A stretch of 64,000 bases of DNA, from the NCBI GenBank assembly GCA_025361185.1, contig JANYAR010000001.1:1-64000 (forward strand), read 5' to 3'. Shown piece after piece: positions 42,655 to 51,381 of this stretch (within the stretch, counting starts at the first letter, position 1; each line of letters starts with the position of its first letter). The stretch is from Alphaproteobacteria bacterium (lineage in GTDB: Bacteria; Pseudomonadota; Alphaproteobacteria; Micropepsales; Micropepsaceae). Made by a program: the position numbers and the translations under genes. The notes below the pieces were generated by a model. That model ran no database searches, was not told where the DNA came from, and worked only from the letters and a program-made list of their open reading frames with translations.

Positions 42655-43631
42655 TGAAGTGGACCCCAAAGATCGGGGTAGCCTTGGCGCTACTGGCCGG
42701 ACTTGTTGCCGCCTTCTATGTGGTCTGGTCGGTCGGCTTCGATCCGATTTTTGCGGCAATCGCCCGTGCCGGTGTTGGAGGACTCGCGCTGCTGTGCCTG
42801 TATGCGCTGGCGGTTTTCGTCAGTCTGGCATTTGCCTGGTATTTCCTGCTGCCGCCGCAACAACGCCATCCTGCCACCCAATTGTATGTCGCCCGGCTGG
42901 TGCGTGACTCCATTGCCGAGATTTCGCCTTTCTCGCCGGTCGGCGGCATGGTCGCGGCGGCGCGGCTGATGACGCTCAAAGGAATGAGCGCAGCCTATGC
43001 GGCGGCTTCCGTTGCCGCCGACGCCACCACCGAGGCGATGGCACAGGTGGTGTTCCTGGCTTTCGGGCTGGGCCTGGGATTCACGCAGTTCCACCATTTG
43101 CAGGGCTCCGGCCACTTGACCGAGGCGATGCTGGCCGTGCTGCTGCTGGCGGTGCCTGGTATCGCGCTGCTGATTTTCATGCAGAAGAGGGGCGCCGGTT
43201 TGGCGGAAAGGATCGCAATGCGCTTCTTTCCGCGAGCACTGGCAGGCGTCTCCTTCCATGCGGCCATCGAAGAACTTTATGATTCCCACGCGCGGCTGGC
43301 GGCGTCCGCGGCGCTGCATCTTGTCGCCTGGATCGGGGCCGGTGGTGGTACCTTCATCGCTTTCCGCCTGGTCGGGGGGCACATCAATCTGCTGAATGCC
43401 ATCGCCCTGGAGGCCCTGCTCAGCACCTTGCGCAGCATCGCCGCCCCGGTCCCGGCGGCCGTCGGGGTGCAGGAATGGGGTTATGCCATGCTGGCGCCTT
43501 TGTTCGGGCTTCCCGCCGAAATGGGGGTGGCGGTATCCCTGCTCAAGCGCGCGCGCGAAATCGTGCTGGGGATTCCCGCATTGATCTATTGGCAAAGTGT
43601 CGAAGGCCGAAAGGCGCTGACCGATGTCTGA
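42654..43631 (+). CDS. hpnL: hopanoid-associated membrane protein HpnL
   Basis: About 325 residues from the ATG at 42654. It is a polytopic protein of the lysylphosphatidylglycerol synthase membrane-domain type, with helices such as IGVALALLAGLVAAFYVVWSV, GLALLCLYALAVFVSLAFAWYF and AMLAVLLLAVPGIALLIFM. The family text RDSIAEISPFSPVGGMVAAARL and PVPAAVGVQEWGYAML is seen in HpnL. Its exact role is not settled; it may move or present hopanoid precursors. It overlaps the upstream di-iron gene by one base and hpnA by eight. Confidence 0.88.
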   Translation: MKWTPKIGVALALLAGLVAAFYVVWSVGFDPIFAAIARAGVGGLALLCLYALAVFVSLAFAWYFLLPPQQRHPATQLYVARLVRDSIAEISPFSPVGGMVAAARLMTLKGMSAAYAAASVAADATTEAMAQVVFLAFGLGLGFTQFHHLQGSGHLTEAMLAVLLLAVPGIALLIFMQKRGAGLAERIAMRFFPRALAGVSFHAAIEELYDSHARLAASAALHLVAWIGAGGGTFIAFRLVGGHINLLNAIALEALLSTLRSIAAPVPAAVGVQEWGYAMLAPLFGLPAEMGVAVSLLKRAREIVLGIPALIYWQSVEGRKALTDV

Positions 43632-44613
43632 TATCGCGCTGGTCACGGGAGCATCGGGTTTCGTCGGCTCCGCCGTGGCGCGGGCCCTGGTGGCGCGCGG
43701 CTTGCGCGTGCGGGTGGTGCTGAGGGCCAACGCGTCGCGCCTCAACATCGCGGGTGTGGACTGCGAGCCCGTGATCGGCGACATGCGCGACGAAATTTCC
43801 ATGACCGCCGCCCTGAAGGGTGCGCGCTATCTGTTTCATGTCGCGGCCGACTATCGCCTTTGGGCGCGCGATCCCGGTGAGATCGAGCGCAACAATCTCG
43901 CCGGCGCCCGCGCCACCATGGGCGCGGCCCTAAAATGCGGTGTGGAGCGAGTGGTTTATACCTCCTCGGTTGCGGCCCTGAAGCCCGGGGACAGCGCGGT
44001 CGACGAGACGTCTCGTCATACACCGCAAAGCGTGATCGGCGCCTATAAGCGCAGCAAGTTGGTGGCGGAACGCGAGGTCGAACGTCTTGTGCGGGACGAG
44101 GGGCTGGCCTGCGTGATCGTGGCGCCGTCCACCCCCATCGGTCCGCGCGACATCAAACCCACGCCCACAGGAAGGGTGATTGTGGAAGCCGCCACGGGGC
44201 GCATGCCCGCTTTTGTCGACACCGGGCTCAATCTGGTGCATGTCGATGACGTGGCCCAGGGCCATTTGCTGGCGCTGGACAAGGGGCGCATCGGCGAGAA
44301 TTATATCTTGGGCGGCACGGATGTTGCGTTGGAGACCATGCTGGGGGATATCGCCTTTCTGTCGGGCCGCCGCGCGCCAAGTTTGAAATTGCCCCGCGCA
44401 CCACTCTTCCCCTTGGCCTGGGCGGCGGAAGCCTTCGCGCGCGTCACCGGCAAGGAGCCGTTCCTTACCGCCGACGCGCTGCGCATGTCGCGCTACCGCA
44501 TGTTCTTCAGCTCGGACAAGGCCGTGCGGGAGCTGGGCTATGCGCCGCGCCCCTACAAGGAAGGCTTGACGGACGCGCTGAACTGGTTTGGCGAGAACGG
44601 ATACCTCAAATGA
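43624..44613 (+). CDS. hpnA: hopanoid-associated sugar epimerase HpnA
   Basis: 329 residues of the extended SDR family. The NAD-binding turn is LVTGASGFVGSAVARALVARG, and the active-site pair is in GAYKRSKLVAE (YxxxK). RVVYTSSVAAL and DTGLNLVHVDDVAQGHLLAL are further family marks. HpnA is found in most hopanoid clusters; its substrate is thought to be a nucleotide sugar or the sugar side chain, but this is not proven. It overlaps hpnL by 8 and hpnB by 4 bases. Confidence 0.92.
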   Translation: MSDIALVTGASGFVGSAVARALVARGLRVRVVLRANASRLNIAGVDCEPVIGDMRDEISMTAALKGARYLFHVAADYRLWARDPGEIERNNLAGARATMGAALKCGVERVVYTSSVAALKPGDSAVDETSRHTPQSVIGAYKRSKLVAEREVERLVRDEGLACVIVAPSTPIGPRDIKPTPTGRVIVEAATGRMPAFVDTGLNLVHVDDVAQGHLLALDKGRIGENYILGGTDVALETMLGDIAFLSGRRAPSLKLPRAPLFPLAWAAEAFARVTGKEPFLTADALRMSRYRMFFSSDKAVRELGYAPRPYKEGLTDALNWFGENGYLK

Positions 44614-45767
44614 TCGCGGGTATTCTGTTCGGCTTTGTGCCGCTGGCGGTGTGGCTGTATCTGCTGCTGTTTCGCGGGGGTTTCTGGCTGCTGCGCGAGC
44701 GCGACACCGCGCCGGTGGACCAGCCCGCATCCTGGCCCTCGGTGGTGGCGGTGGTCCCGGCCCGCAACGAGGCCGATGTGATCGGCCGCAGTATCGGCAG
44801 TCTGCTGGCCCAGGATTATCCGGGGCCTTTGCATATCGTGCTGGTGGATGATCAGTCCGATGACGGCACCGGCCCGTTGGCGCGCAGGTTGAATCCGGAT
44901 CGCCTGACGGTCCTGACGGGCGGCACCCGTCCGCAGGGCTGGACCGGGAAACTCTGGGCCATGAAGCAGGGCAGCGATTATGCCGCGGTTTTTGGATCCG
45001 AATTTCTCTGGTTCACCGACGCCGATATCGTCCATGCCCCCGACAATCTGCGTCATCTGGTGGGCCGCGCCCAGGCTGGAAACAATGTTCTGGTGTCGCT
45101 GATGGCGCGGCTGTCGTGCAAAAACCTCGCCGAGCATTTCCTGATTCCCGCTTTTGTCTTTTTCTTCGACATGCTGTTTCCCTTTGCTGCCGTCAACAAT
45201 CCAGCCAGCAAGGTCGCGGCCGCGGCCGGCGGCTGCATGCTGGTGCGCCGCCAGGCGCTGGAAAAGGCGGGCGGCCTGGCCGCCATCGGCCACAATATCA
45301 TCGACGATTGTGCGCTGGGCCGGGCGATGAAGGCGCAAGGGCCGATCTGGCTGGGCCTGACCGACCGCGCCGTCAGCCTGCGCCCTTATGAACATCTTTC
45401 CGACATCCGCCACATGGTGACGCGCACCGCCTATGCCCAGCTGGGCTATTCCCCGCTGGTTCTGGCGGCAACCTTGTTCGGGCTGGCAATGGTCTATCTT
45501 GCGCCCGTGATGACGGCGCTGTTTGCCTGGGGCATTTCGCAAATGGCCGGCTGGCTGGCCTGGATCATCATGGCGGTGATGTATCAGCCGATTCTGCGTT
45601 TCTATCGGCTGTCTCCGCTCTGGGGGCTGGCGCTGCCGCTTATCGGCCTCTTCTATGCCGGCTTCACATGCCAGTCCGCGATCCTATATTGGTCGGGCAA
45701 GGGCGGCATGTGGAAGGGCAGGGCGCAGGCCCAGGCCAGTGCAAAAAGCGCCGGGAATCAAGCATGA
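44610..45767 (+). CDS. hpnB: hopene-associated glycosyltransferase HpnB
   Basis: 385 residues, GT2 family. An N-terminal helix is followed by VVAVVPARNEADVIGRSI, VLVDDQSDDGT, WFTDADIVH and IIDDCALG, the nucleotide-sugar and catalytic aspartates. Several C-terminal helices (VLAATLFGLAMVYLAPVMTAL, WLAWIIMAVMYQP) anchor it in the inner membrane. It is a constant member of hopanoid clusters with an unproven acceptor. It overlaps hpnA and hpnC by 4 bases at each end. Confidence 0.92.
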   Translation: MIAGILFGFVPLAVWLYLLLFRGGFWLLRERDTAPVDQPASWPSVVAVVPARNEADVIGRSIGSLLAQDYPGPLHIVLVDDQSDDGTGPLARRLNPDRLTVLTGGTRPQGWTGKLWAMKQGSDYAAVFGSEFLWFTDADIVHAPDNLRHLVGRAQAGNNVLVSLMARLSCKNLAEHFLIPAFVFFFDMLFPFAAVNNPASKVAAAAGGCMLVRRQALEKAGGLAAIGHNIIDDCALGRAMKAQGPIWLGLTDRAVSLRPYEHLSDIRHMVTRTAYAQLGYSPLVLAATLFGLAMVYLAPVMTALFAWGISQMAGWLAWIIMAVMYQPILRFYRLSPLWGLALPLIGLFYAGFTCQSAILYWSGKGGMWKGRAQAQASAKSAGNQA

Positions 45768-46615
45768 GCAGTGTCGCCGAACTGCAATCGGGCAAAGGCC
45801 ATCGCGACGAGAATTTCCCCGTTGCGTCGTTCCTGATCGCGCCTCGGCACCGCGCTCCGGTGCTGGCCTTTTACAATTTCGTGCGCGCCGCCGACGATGT
45901 GGCGGACAATGCGTCTACGCCGCCGGAAGAAAAGCTGGCTCTTCTGGAGCAGATGCGCGCCAGCCTGGTGGGCAAAAGCGAGTGCGTGCCGCAGGGCGTG
46001 GCGTTGCGCGTCATCCTGGAGGAACGCGGCCTGCCCGTGGTGCATGCGTTGGATTTGCTGGAGGCCTTTCGCCGCGACTGCACCAAGCTTCATTATCGCG
46101 ATTGGGATGACCTGATCGATTATTGCCGCTACAGCGCCATGCCGGTGGGCCGTTTTGTCCTGGACGTGCATGGCGAAAACAAAAGCCTGTGGCCGGCCAA
46201 CGACGCGCTATGCGCGGCGCTGCAGGTGATCAACCATCTGCAGGATTGCGCCAAGGATTTTTCCGAGTTGAACCGGGTCTATATTCCGCAAGCCCTATTG
46301 GCCGCAGCCGGGATCGGGACCCAGGCGCTGGGCGAGGACAAGGCCAACCCTGCCCTGGCCGGGGTGATATCCGGCCTGGCGCGCCGGAATGCCGAACTGC
46401 TGGAAATTTCGCGGCCCTTCGCGCGAGGGATAAAAGACGGCCGGCTTGCGCTGGAAGTCGATCTCATCCAAACCCTGGCGGACGATCTGAACACCATGCT
46501 GATGAACCGCGATCCGCTGTCGCAAGCCGTGCATCATTCCAAGATGGATGTCGCCGCTCTATTCATGAAACGTCTTCCCGCCTTTGCCCTGATGCGCCTG
46601 ATGCGCAAAACATAA
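45764..46615 (+). CDS. hpnC: hydroxysqualene synthase HpnC
   Basis: About 283 residues from the ATG at 45764, overlapping the hpnB stop by 4 bases; the frame upstream to 45668 is inside hpnB. It belongs to the squalene/phytoene synthase family with aspartate-rich motifs in VRAADDVADNAST and INHLQDCAKDFSEL. HpnC converts presqualene diphosphate, made by HpnD, into hydroxysqualene. With HpnD and HpnE it replaces a one-enzyme squalene synthase. It acts at the membrane-cytosol interface. Confidence 0.92.
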   Translation: MSSVAELQSGKGHRDENFPVASFLIAPRHRAPVLAFYNFVRAADDVADNASTPPEEKLALLEQMRASLVGKSECVPQGVALRVILEERGLPVVHALDLLEAFRRDCTKLHYRDWDDLIDYCRYSAMPVGRFVLDVHGENKSLWPANDALCAALQVINHLQDCAKDFSELNRVYIPQALLAAAGIGTQALGEDKANPALAGVISGLARRNAELLEISRPFARGIKDGRLALEVDLIQTLADDLNTMLMNRDPLSQAVHHSKMDVAALFMKRLPAFALMRLMRKT

Positions 46616-46635
46616 AGATCGCCCTAGAGACCAGC

Positions 46636-47493
46636 ATGAACAACGCAGAAAATATCGGTTCTCCGGCCGCAAAGGCGGTGAAGAAAAAGGCCAGCACAAG
46701 CTCCTTCTATATCGCCATGCGCTTGATGCCGGCGGAAGCGCGCGACGCCATGTTCGCGATCTATGCTTTTTGCCGCAAGGTGGACGATATCGCCGATGAC
46801 GGCATCGGCACGCGTGCACAGCGGCACGAGAAGCTGGAGCAGTGGCGCTCCGATCTGCGCCGGCTTTATGCCGGCGATGGGACGCCGCAGGTCCGCTTCC
46901 TGGCGCCGGCGGTGGCGCAATATGGTCTCAGGCTCGAGGATTTTCTCAGTGTTCTGGATGGAATGGAGATGGACGTGGCCGAGGATATCGTCGCGCCCAG
47001 TCTTGCCACGCTGGACCTTTATTGCGACCGGGTGGCCAGCGCGGTGGGGCGTTTATCTATTAAGGTGTTTGGTATGGAGGAGGCGCCGGGTTTCGAATTG
47101 GCGCGGCATCTGGGCCGGGCGCTGCAGCTGACCAATATCCTGCGCGATATCGACGAAGACGCCGAGGTTGGGCGGCTCTATTTGCCGCGGGAATATCTGG
47201 AGGAACTCAATTGCTGCCGCTCGCTCGATCCGCTCGCGATCGTGGCGCGGCCGGAAATCGACGCGGTCTGCCGCCGCGTGGCCGGGCTGGCGCATCATCA
47301 TTACGACCAAGCGCAAGCCATCCTGGCGGCGCGGCCGAAAGGGCGGATCAAGACGCCGCGCCTGATGGGCGCGGTCTATTCCGAGATTTTGCGCGCCAGC
47401 GAGGCACAGGGTTTTGCAGCCCCGCGCCGCCGCGTCTCGCTGCCCAAGAGCAAGCTTCTGTCTCTGGTGCTGCGCCAGGGGCTCTTCTCGTGA
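46636..47493 (+). CDS. hpnD: presqualene diphosphate synthase HpnD
   Basis: About 285 residues from the ATG at 46636; the long in-frame extension back to 46123 overlaps hpnC and has no family match. Squalene/phytoene synthase family, with FCRKVDDIADDGIG and LTNILRDIDEDAEVGRLYLP as the two magnesium-binding aspartate motifs. It joins two farnesyl diphosphates into presqualene diphosphate. hpnE follows 10 bases downstream. Confidence 0.93.
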   Translation: MNNAENIGSPAAKAVKKKASTSSFYIAMRLMPAEARDAMFAIYAFCRKVDDIADDGIGTRAQRHEKLEQWRSDLRRLYAGDGTPQVRFLAPAVAQYGLRLEDFLSVLDGMEMDVAEDIVAPSLATLDLYCDRVASAVGRLSIKVFGMEEAPGFELARHLGRALQLTNILRDIDEDAEVGRLYLPREYLEELNCCRSLDPLAIVARPEIDAVCRRVAGLAHHHYDQAQAILAARPKGRIKTPRLMGAVYSEILRASEAQGFAAPRRRVSLPKSKLLSLVLRQGLFS

Positions 47494-47503
47494 GTCCGCG
47501 CGG

Positions 47504-48757
47504 ATGACTGGCAAAGCTTACGTCGTAGGTGCGGGCTTGGCGGGCCTGTCCGCCGCCACCATCCTGGCGGCGCGCGGCGCCGCCGTCACCGTGATCGAGG
47601 CGGCAGGACAGGCCGGTGGACGCTGCCGGTCCTATTTCGATGCCGCCATTGGCGGGGTGATCGACAATGGCAATCACTTGGTGCTTTCGGGGAACCGGGC
47701 GGTTCATGATTATCTGGCGCGCATCGGCGCGCACGACGCTCTGGCCGGCCCGCCGCGCGCCGAATTCGCTTTTGTGGACCTGCGCGATGGCCTTCGTTGG
47801 ACGCTGCGGCCCAATGAAGGCCGCGTGCCCTACTGGATAACACGCGCGTCACGCCGGGTGCCGGGCACAAAGGCGTCCGATTATGCCAAATATGCGCCCC
47901 TGCTGTGGGCGGACAAGAAAACAAGCATCGGCGACAGGATCGCCGATCGGGGCCCCTTGTGGGAAAGACTGATGCGACCCTTTCTGCTGGCCGCACTCAA
48001 TACAGAACCGGAACAATCGTCCGCGGCGTTGGCTGGCGCCGTATTGCGCGAGACTCTGGCCAAGGGCGGGCGGTTCTACCGCCCGCGCATCGCCCATCCC
48101 ACATTGGCCGCCGCCTTTGTCGATCCCGCGCTCCAATTGCTCAGCGGCAAGAACGCATCCTTGCTGATGGGAACGCGCCTACGCGGCCTGACATTCAATG
48201 GCCGTCTTGCGATGGCTCTCAACACCGGGGAGGCGACCTTGCCGGTTTCCTCAGGTGATGTGGTGGTTCTGGCGGTGCCGCCCTGGGCCGCCGCCGACCT
48301 GATTGCCGGCCTTGTCGTGCCCAATGATTTTCGCGCCATCGTCAATGCCCATTTCAAGATGCCGGCGCCTGCCGGCATTCCGCCCATTCTGGGCGTGATT
48401 GGCGGGACCGCGGAGTGGATATTTTCCTTCCATGACCGCATCTCGGTCACGGTGTCGGGGGCGGACGCCATCGTCGACCAGGACCGCGAGGATCTTGCCA
48501 CGCGGATCTGGGCCGATGTCGCCAAGGCGCTGGGTATCACGGCCCCCATGCCGGCGTGGCAGATCGTCAAGGAAAAGCGCGCCACCTTCGCCGCCACGCC
48601 CGCCCAGGATGCCCGCCGCCCGGCGGCCAAAACGCAATGGCGCAACCTGTTTTTGGCGGGCGACTGGACCCAGACGGGCTTGCCGGCAACCATCGAAGGG
48701 GCGTTGCGCTCCGGCGAAGTGGCCGCGGCTTTGGCGTGCCGCCATCTATCTCTATAG
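47504..48757 (+). CDS. hpnE: hydroxysqualene dehydroxylase HpnE
   Basis: About 417 residues from the ATG at 47504; the frame upstream lies in hpnD. It is a flavoprotein of the amine oxidase/phytoene desaturase type: AYVVGAGLAGLSAATILAARG is the FAD Rossmann motif, followed by VIEAAGQAGGRCRSY, and the C-terminal FLAGDWTQTGLPATIEGALRSG is the second FAD segment. It reductively removes the hydroxyl from hydroxysqualene to give squalene, the substrate for the next gene product. Confidence 0.93.
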   Translation: MTGKAYVVGAGLAGLSAATILAARGAAVTVIEAAGQAGGRCRSYFDAAIGGVIDNGNHLVLSGNRAVHDYLARIGAHDALAGPPRAEFAFVDLRDGLRWTLRPNEGRVPYWITRASRRVPGTKASDYAKYAPLLWADKKTSIGDRIADRGPLWERLMRPFLLAALNTEPEQSSAALAGAVLRETLAKGGRFYRPRIAHPTLAAAFVDPALQLLSGKNASLLMGTRLRGLTFNGRLAMALNTGEATLPVSSGDVVVLAVPPWAAADLIAGLVVPNDFRAIVNAHFKMPAPAGIPPILGVIGGTAEWIFSFHDRISVTVSGADAIVDQDREDLATRIWADVAKALGITAPMPAWQIVKEKRATFAATPAQDARRPAAKTQWRNLFLAGDWTQTGLPATIEGALRSGEVAAALACRHLSL

Positions 48758-48764
48758 TGGCGTG

Positions 48765-50708
48765 ATGAACCAGCTGAACCCCGGCGAATTCAGCGCCCCT
48801 CCCTTGGATGAGGTTGAAGGCGCGATCCGCGCCGCCACCGACGCCATCCTGTCCCAGCAGAAGCCCGACGGCCACTGGGTCTATGAGCTGGAGGCCGACG
48901 CCACCATTCCGGCGGAATATGTGCTTTTGGTGCATTACCTGGCGGAAGAGCCCGACCTGGAGCTGGAGCGCAAGATCGGCGTCTATCTGCGCCGCATCCA
49001 GGGCGCCCATGGCGGCTGGCCGCTCTATCATGACGGCGCCTTCGACATTTCCGCGACGGTGAAAGCCTATTTCGCCCTCAAGATGATTGGCGACGACATT
49101 GACACGCCGCACATGGCGCGGGCCCGCGAAGAAATCCGCAAGCGTGGCGGCGCCATCAAGGCCAATGTCTTCACCCGCATTCTTCTGGCGCTGTATGGCC
49201 AAACCAGTTGGTCAAATGTGCCCACCGTGCCGGTGGAGCTGATCCTGCTGCCGCGCTGGTTCCCGGTGCATCTGTCCAAGATGAGCTATTGGGCTCGTAC
49301 CGTGATCGTGCCGCTGCTGGTGCTGGCGGCGAAAAAGCCGCTGGCACGTAACCCGCGCGGCGTGCATATCCCCGAACTGTTTGTGGCCGGCGTGCCCGCC
49401 GCCTCGCCGCGCGCGCCGCATCAGAGCGCTGGCTGGTCGGCTTTCTTTGCCGTCCTGGACAGGATTTTGAAACTTGTACCCTGGCCCAGGGGCCTGCGGG
49501 CGCGTGCGATTGAAAAGTGCTGCGCCTGGACCACTGAGAGGCTGAACGGCGAAGACGGGCTGGGCGCGATCTATCCCGCCATGGCCAACAGCGTGATGAT
49601 GTATGATGTGCTGGGTTATCCGCCCACTCATCCCGACCGCGCCATCGCCCGCAAATCGGTGGAAAATCTGCTGGTGGTCAAGGATGCGGAAGCCTATTGC
49701 CAGCCCTGCTTTTCGCCCGTTTGGGACACCGCCCTGGTGGCGCATGCGCTGCTGGAGACCAAGGAGGCGCGTGCCGAGGCCGCCGTGGCGCGCGCCCTGG
49801 AATGGCTGAGGCCCCTGCAAGTGCTGGACGTGAAAGGCGACTGGGCCGAGGAAAAGCCCGATGTCCGCCCCGGCGGCTGGGCCTTTCAGTATCGCAACGA
49901 TTATTATCCCGATCTCGATGACACCGCAGTCGTGGTGATGGCGATGGACCGCGCCAAGGAACGCGGCGCCTACAAGGAGGCAATCGCCCGTGGCGCAGAA
50001 TGGGTAGAAGGCCTGCAAAGCCGTGACGGCGGTTGGGGCGCCTTCGATGCCGACAACAGCTATACTTATCTGAACAACATTCCCTTCGCCGATCATGGCG
50101 CGCTGCTCGACCCGCCCACCGAAGATGTGTCGGGGCGCTGCGTCGGCATGATGGCGCAACTGGGCGCGAAAACTGACGATCCGCGCCTGAAGGCAGGCAT
50201 CGATTATCTGATCCGCACCCAGCGCGAGGATGGAAGCTGGTGGGGCCGCTGGGGCGTCAACTATGTCTATGGCACCTGGTCGGCCCTGGCGGGCCTGAAC
50301 GGCGCGGGCCTGGTGGCGGACCATCCCACCATGAAACGCGGCGCCGATTGGCTGGCGGCGATCCAGAATCCCGATGGCGGTTGGGGCGAGAATTGCAACA
50401 GCTACAGGCTGGACTACAAAGGTTATGAGCCCGCGCCTTCCACCGCATCACAGACCGCCTGGGCGCTGCTGGGCCTGATGGCGGCGGGCGCGGTAGATCA
50501 TCCGGCGGTGGCGCGCGGCATCAATTATCTTAAGGCCACGCAAGAAGCCGACGGTTTGTGGAGCCAGGCCCATTACACCGGCGGCGGTTTCCCGCGCGTG
50601 TTCTACCTGAACTATCATGGCTATCCGAAATTCTTCCCGCTCTGGGCCCTGGCGCGCTACCGCAATCTGAAGACCGGCAATTCGCGGCGGGTCGAGTACG
50701 GGCTGTGA
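48765..50708 (+). CDS. shc: squalene-hopene cyclase HpnF (Shc)
   Basis: About 647 residues from the ATG at 48765. The catalytic acid motif is DLDDTA at 383-388, the DxDD of squalene-hopene cyclases. Several QW repeats line the barrel: QSRDGGWGAF, QREDGSWWGRWG, QNPDGGWGE and QEADGLW, plus the early QQKPDGHW. It is a monotopic membrane protein that folds squalene into hopene or hopanol. It starts 7 bases after hpnE, and hpnG follows after 10 bases. A larger frame running back to 48399 overlaps hpnE and is not real. Confidence 0.96.
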   Translation: MNQLNPGEFSAPPLDEVEGAIRAATDAILSQQKPDGHWVYELEADATIPAEYVLLVHYLAEEPDLELERKIGVYLRRIQGAHGGWPLYHDGAFDISATVKAYFALKMIGDDIDTPHMARAREEIRKRGGAIKANVFTRILLALYGQTSWSNVPTVPVELILLPRWFPVHLSKMSYWARTVIVPLLVLAAKKPLARNPRGVHIPELFVAGVPAASPRAPHQSAGWSAFFAVLDRILKLVPWPRGLRARAIEKCCAWTTERLNGEDGLGAIYPAMANSVMMYDVLGYPPTHPDRAIARKSVENLLVVKDAEAYCQPCFSPVWDTALVAHALLETKEARAEAAVARALEWLRPLQVLDVKGDWAEEKPDVRPGGWAFQYRNDYYPDLDDTAVVVMAMDRAKERGAYKEAIARGAEWVEGLQSRDGGWGAFDADNSYTYLNNIPFADHGALLDPPTEDVSGRCVGMMAQLGAKTDDPRLKAGIDYLIRTQREDGSWWGRWGVNYVYGTWSALAGLNGAGLVADHPTMKRGADWLAAIQNPDGGWGENCNSYRLDYKGYEPAPSTASQTAWALLGLMAAGAVDHPAVARGINYLKATQEADGLWSQAHYTGGGFPRVFYLNYHGYPKFFPLWALARYRNLKTGNSRRVEYGL

Positions 50709-50718
50709 GAGCGCATCC

Positions 50719-51381
50719 GTGACCATTCTCGCCGTCACAGGCTTGGCGAAGGAAGCCGAGATGGCCGGCGTCGCCGGGGTGGTGGCGGTGGCCGGCGGCG
50801 GCGACGCGGATGGTCTGGCGCAAAAACTCAACGCCCTGCATGGCGATATCCGCGGGGTGATCTCCATCGGCCTGGCGGGCGCCTTGTCGCCACTCCTGCA
50901 GGTCGGCCATGTGGTGATCGCCGACCAGATCATGACCGGCGCCGAGATATGGGACTGCCACGAAACCTGGCGTGTGCGGCTGACATCGCGCCTGCCTTAC
51001 GCCCACCAGGGGCAGATATTCGGCAGCGATGTGATCATCGACAAAGCGGATACCAAGTCCGCCCTGCATGCCGCCACCGGCGCCCTGGCGGTGGATATGG
51101 AAAGCCAGGTGGCGGCCCGCTTTGCCGCCTCTCGCAATGTGCCGCTGGCGGCCTTGCGGGTGATTTCCGACGACGCGACCCATGTGCTGCCGCCCGCGGC
51201 CCTGGTGGCGATGAAGCCGGATGGCGGCATCGCCATCGGCAGGGTGCTGGGGTCGCTGCTGCGCAAGCCGGGGCAAGTGCCGGCGCTGATCCGCACGGCG
51301 CGGACCTCGAACAAGGCGTTTGCGGAATTACTCCGCTGCCTCAATCTCTGTGGTGTTGGAATTGCCGGCCTTGATCTGTGA
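50719..51381 (+). CDS. hpnG: adenosylhopane nucleosidase/phosphorylase HpnG
   Basis: 220 residues from a GTG at 50719. It is a nucleoside phosphorylase-like protein: AVTGLAKEAEMAG at the N-terminus, GDIRGVISIGLAGAL, and AVDMESQVAARFA with the glutamate that binds ribose. HpnG removes adenine from adenosylhopane to give ribosylhopane or its phosphate, on the way to bacteriohopanetetrol. Its last 54 bases overlap, on the opposite strand, the end of hpnH, so the C-terminal tail is coded antisense to hpnH. Confidence 0.9.
   Translation: MTILAVTGLAKEAEMAGVAGVVAVAGGGDADGLAQKLNALHGDIRGVISIGLAGALSPLLQVGHVVIADQIMTGAEIWDCHETWRVRLTSRLPYAHQGQIFGSDVIIDKADTKSALHAATGALAVDMESQVAARFAASRNVPLAALRVISDDATHVLPPAALVAMKPDGGIAIGRVLGSLLRKPGQVPALIRTARTSNKAFAELLRCLNLCGVGIAGLDL

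Noticed and set aside
46123-46635. In-frame N-terminal extension of HpnD
   Set aside because: It is wholly inside hpnC in another frame; HpnD homologs begin near the ATG at 46636.
48399-48764. In-frame N-terminal extension of squalene-hopene cyclase
   Set aside because: It overlaps hpnE and lacks homology; the ATG at 48765 gives the normal cyclase length.
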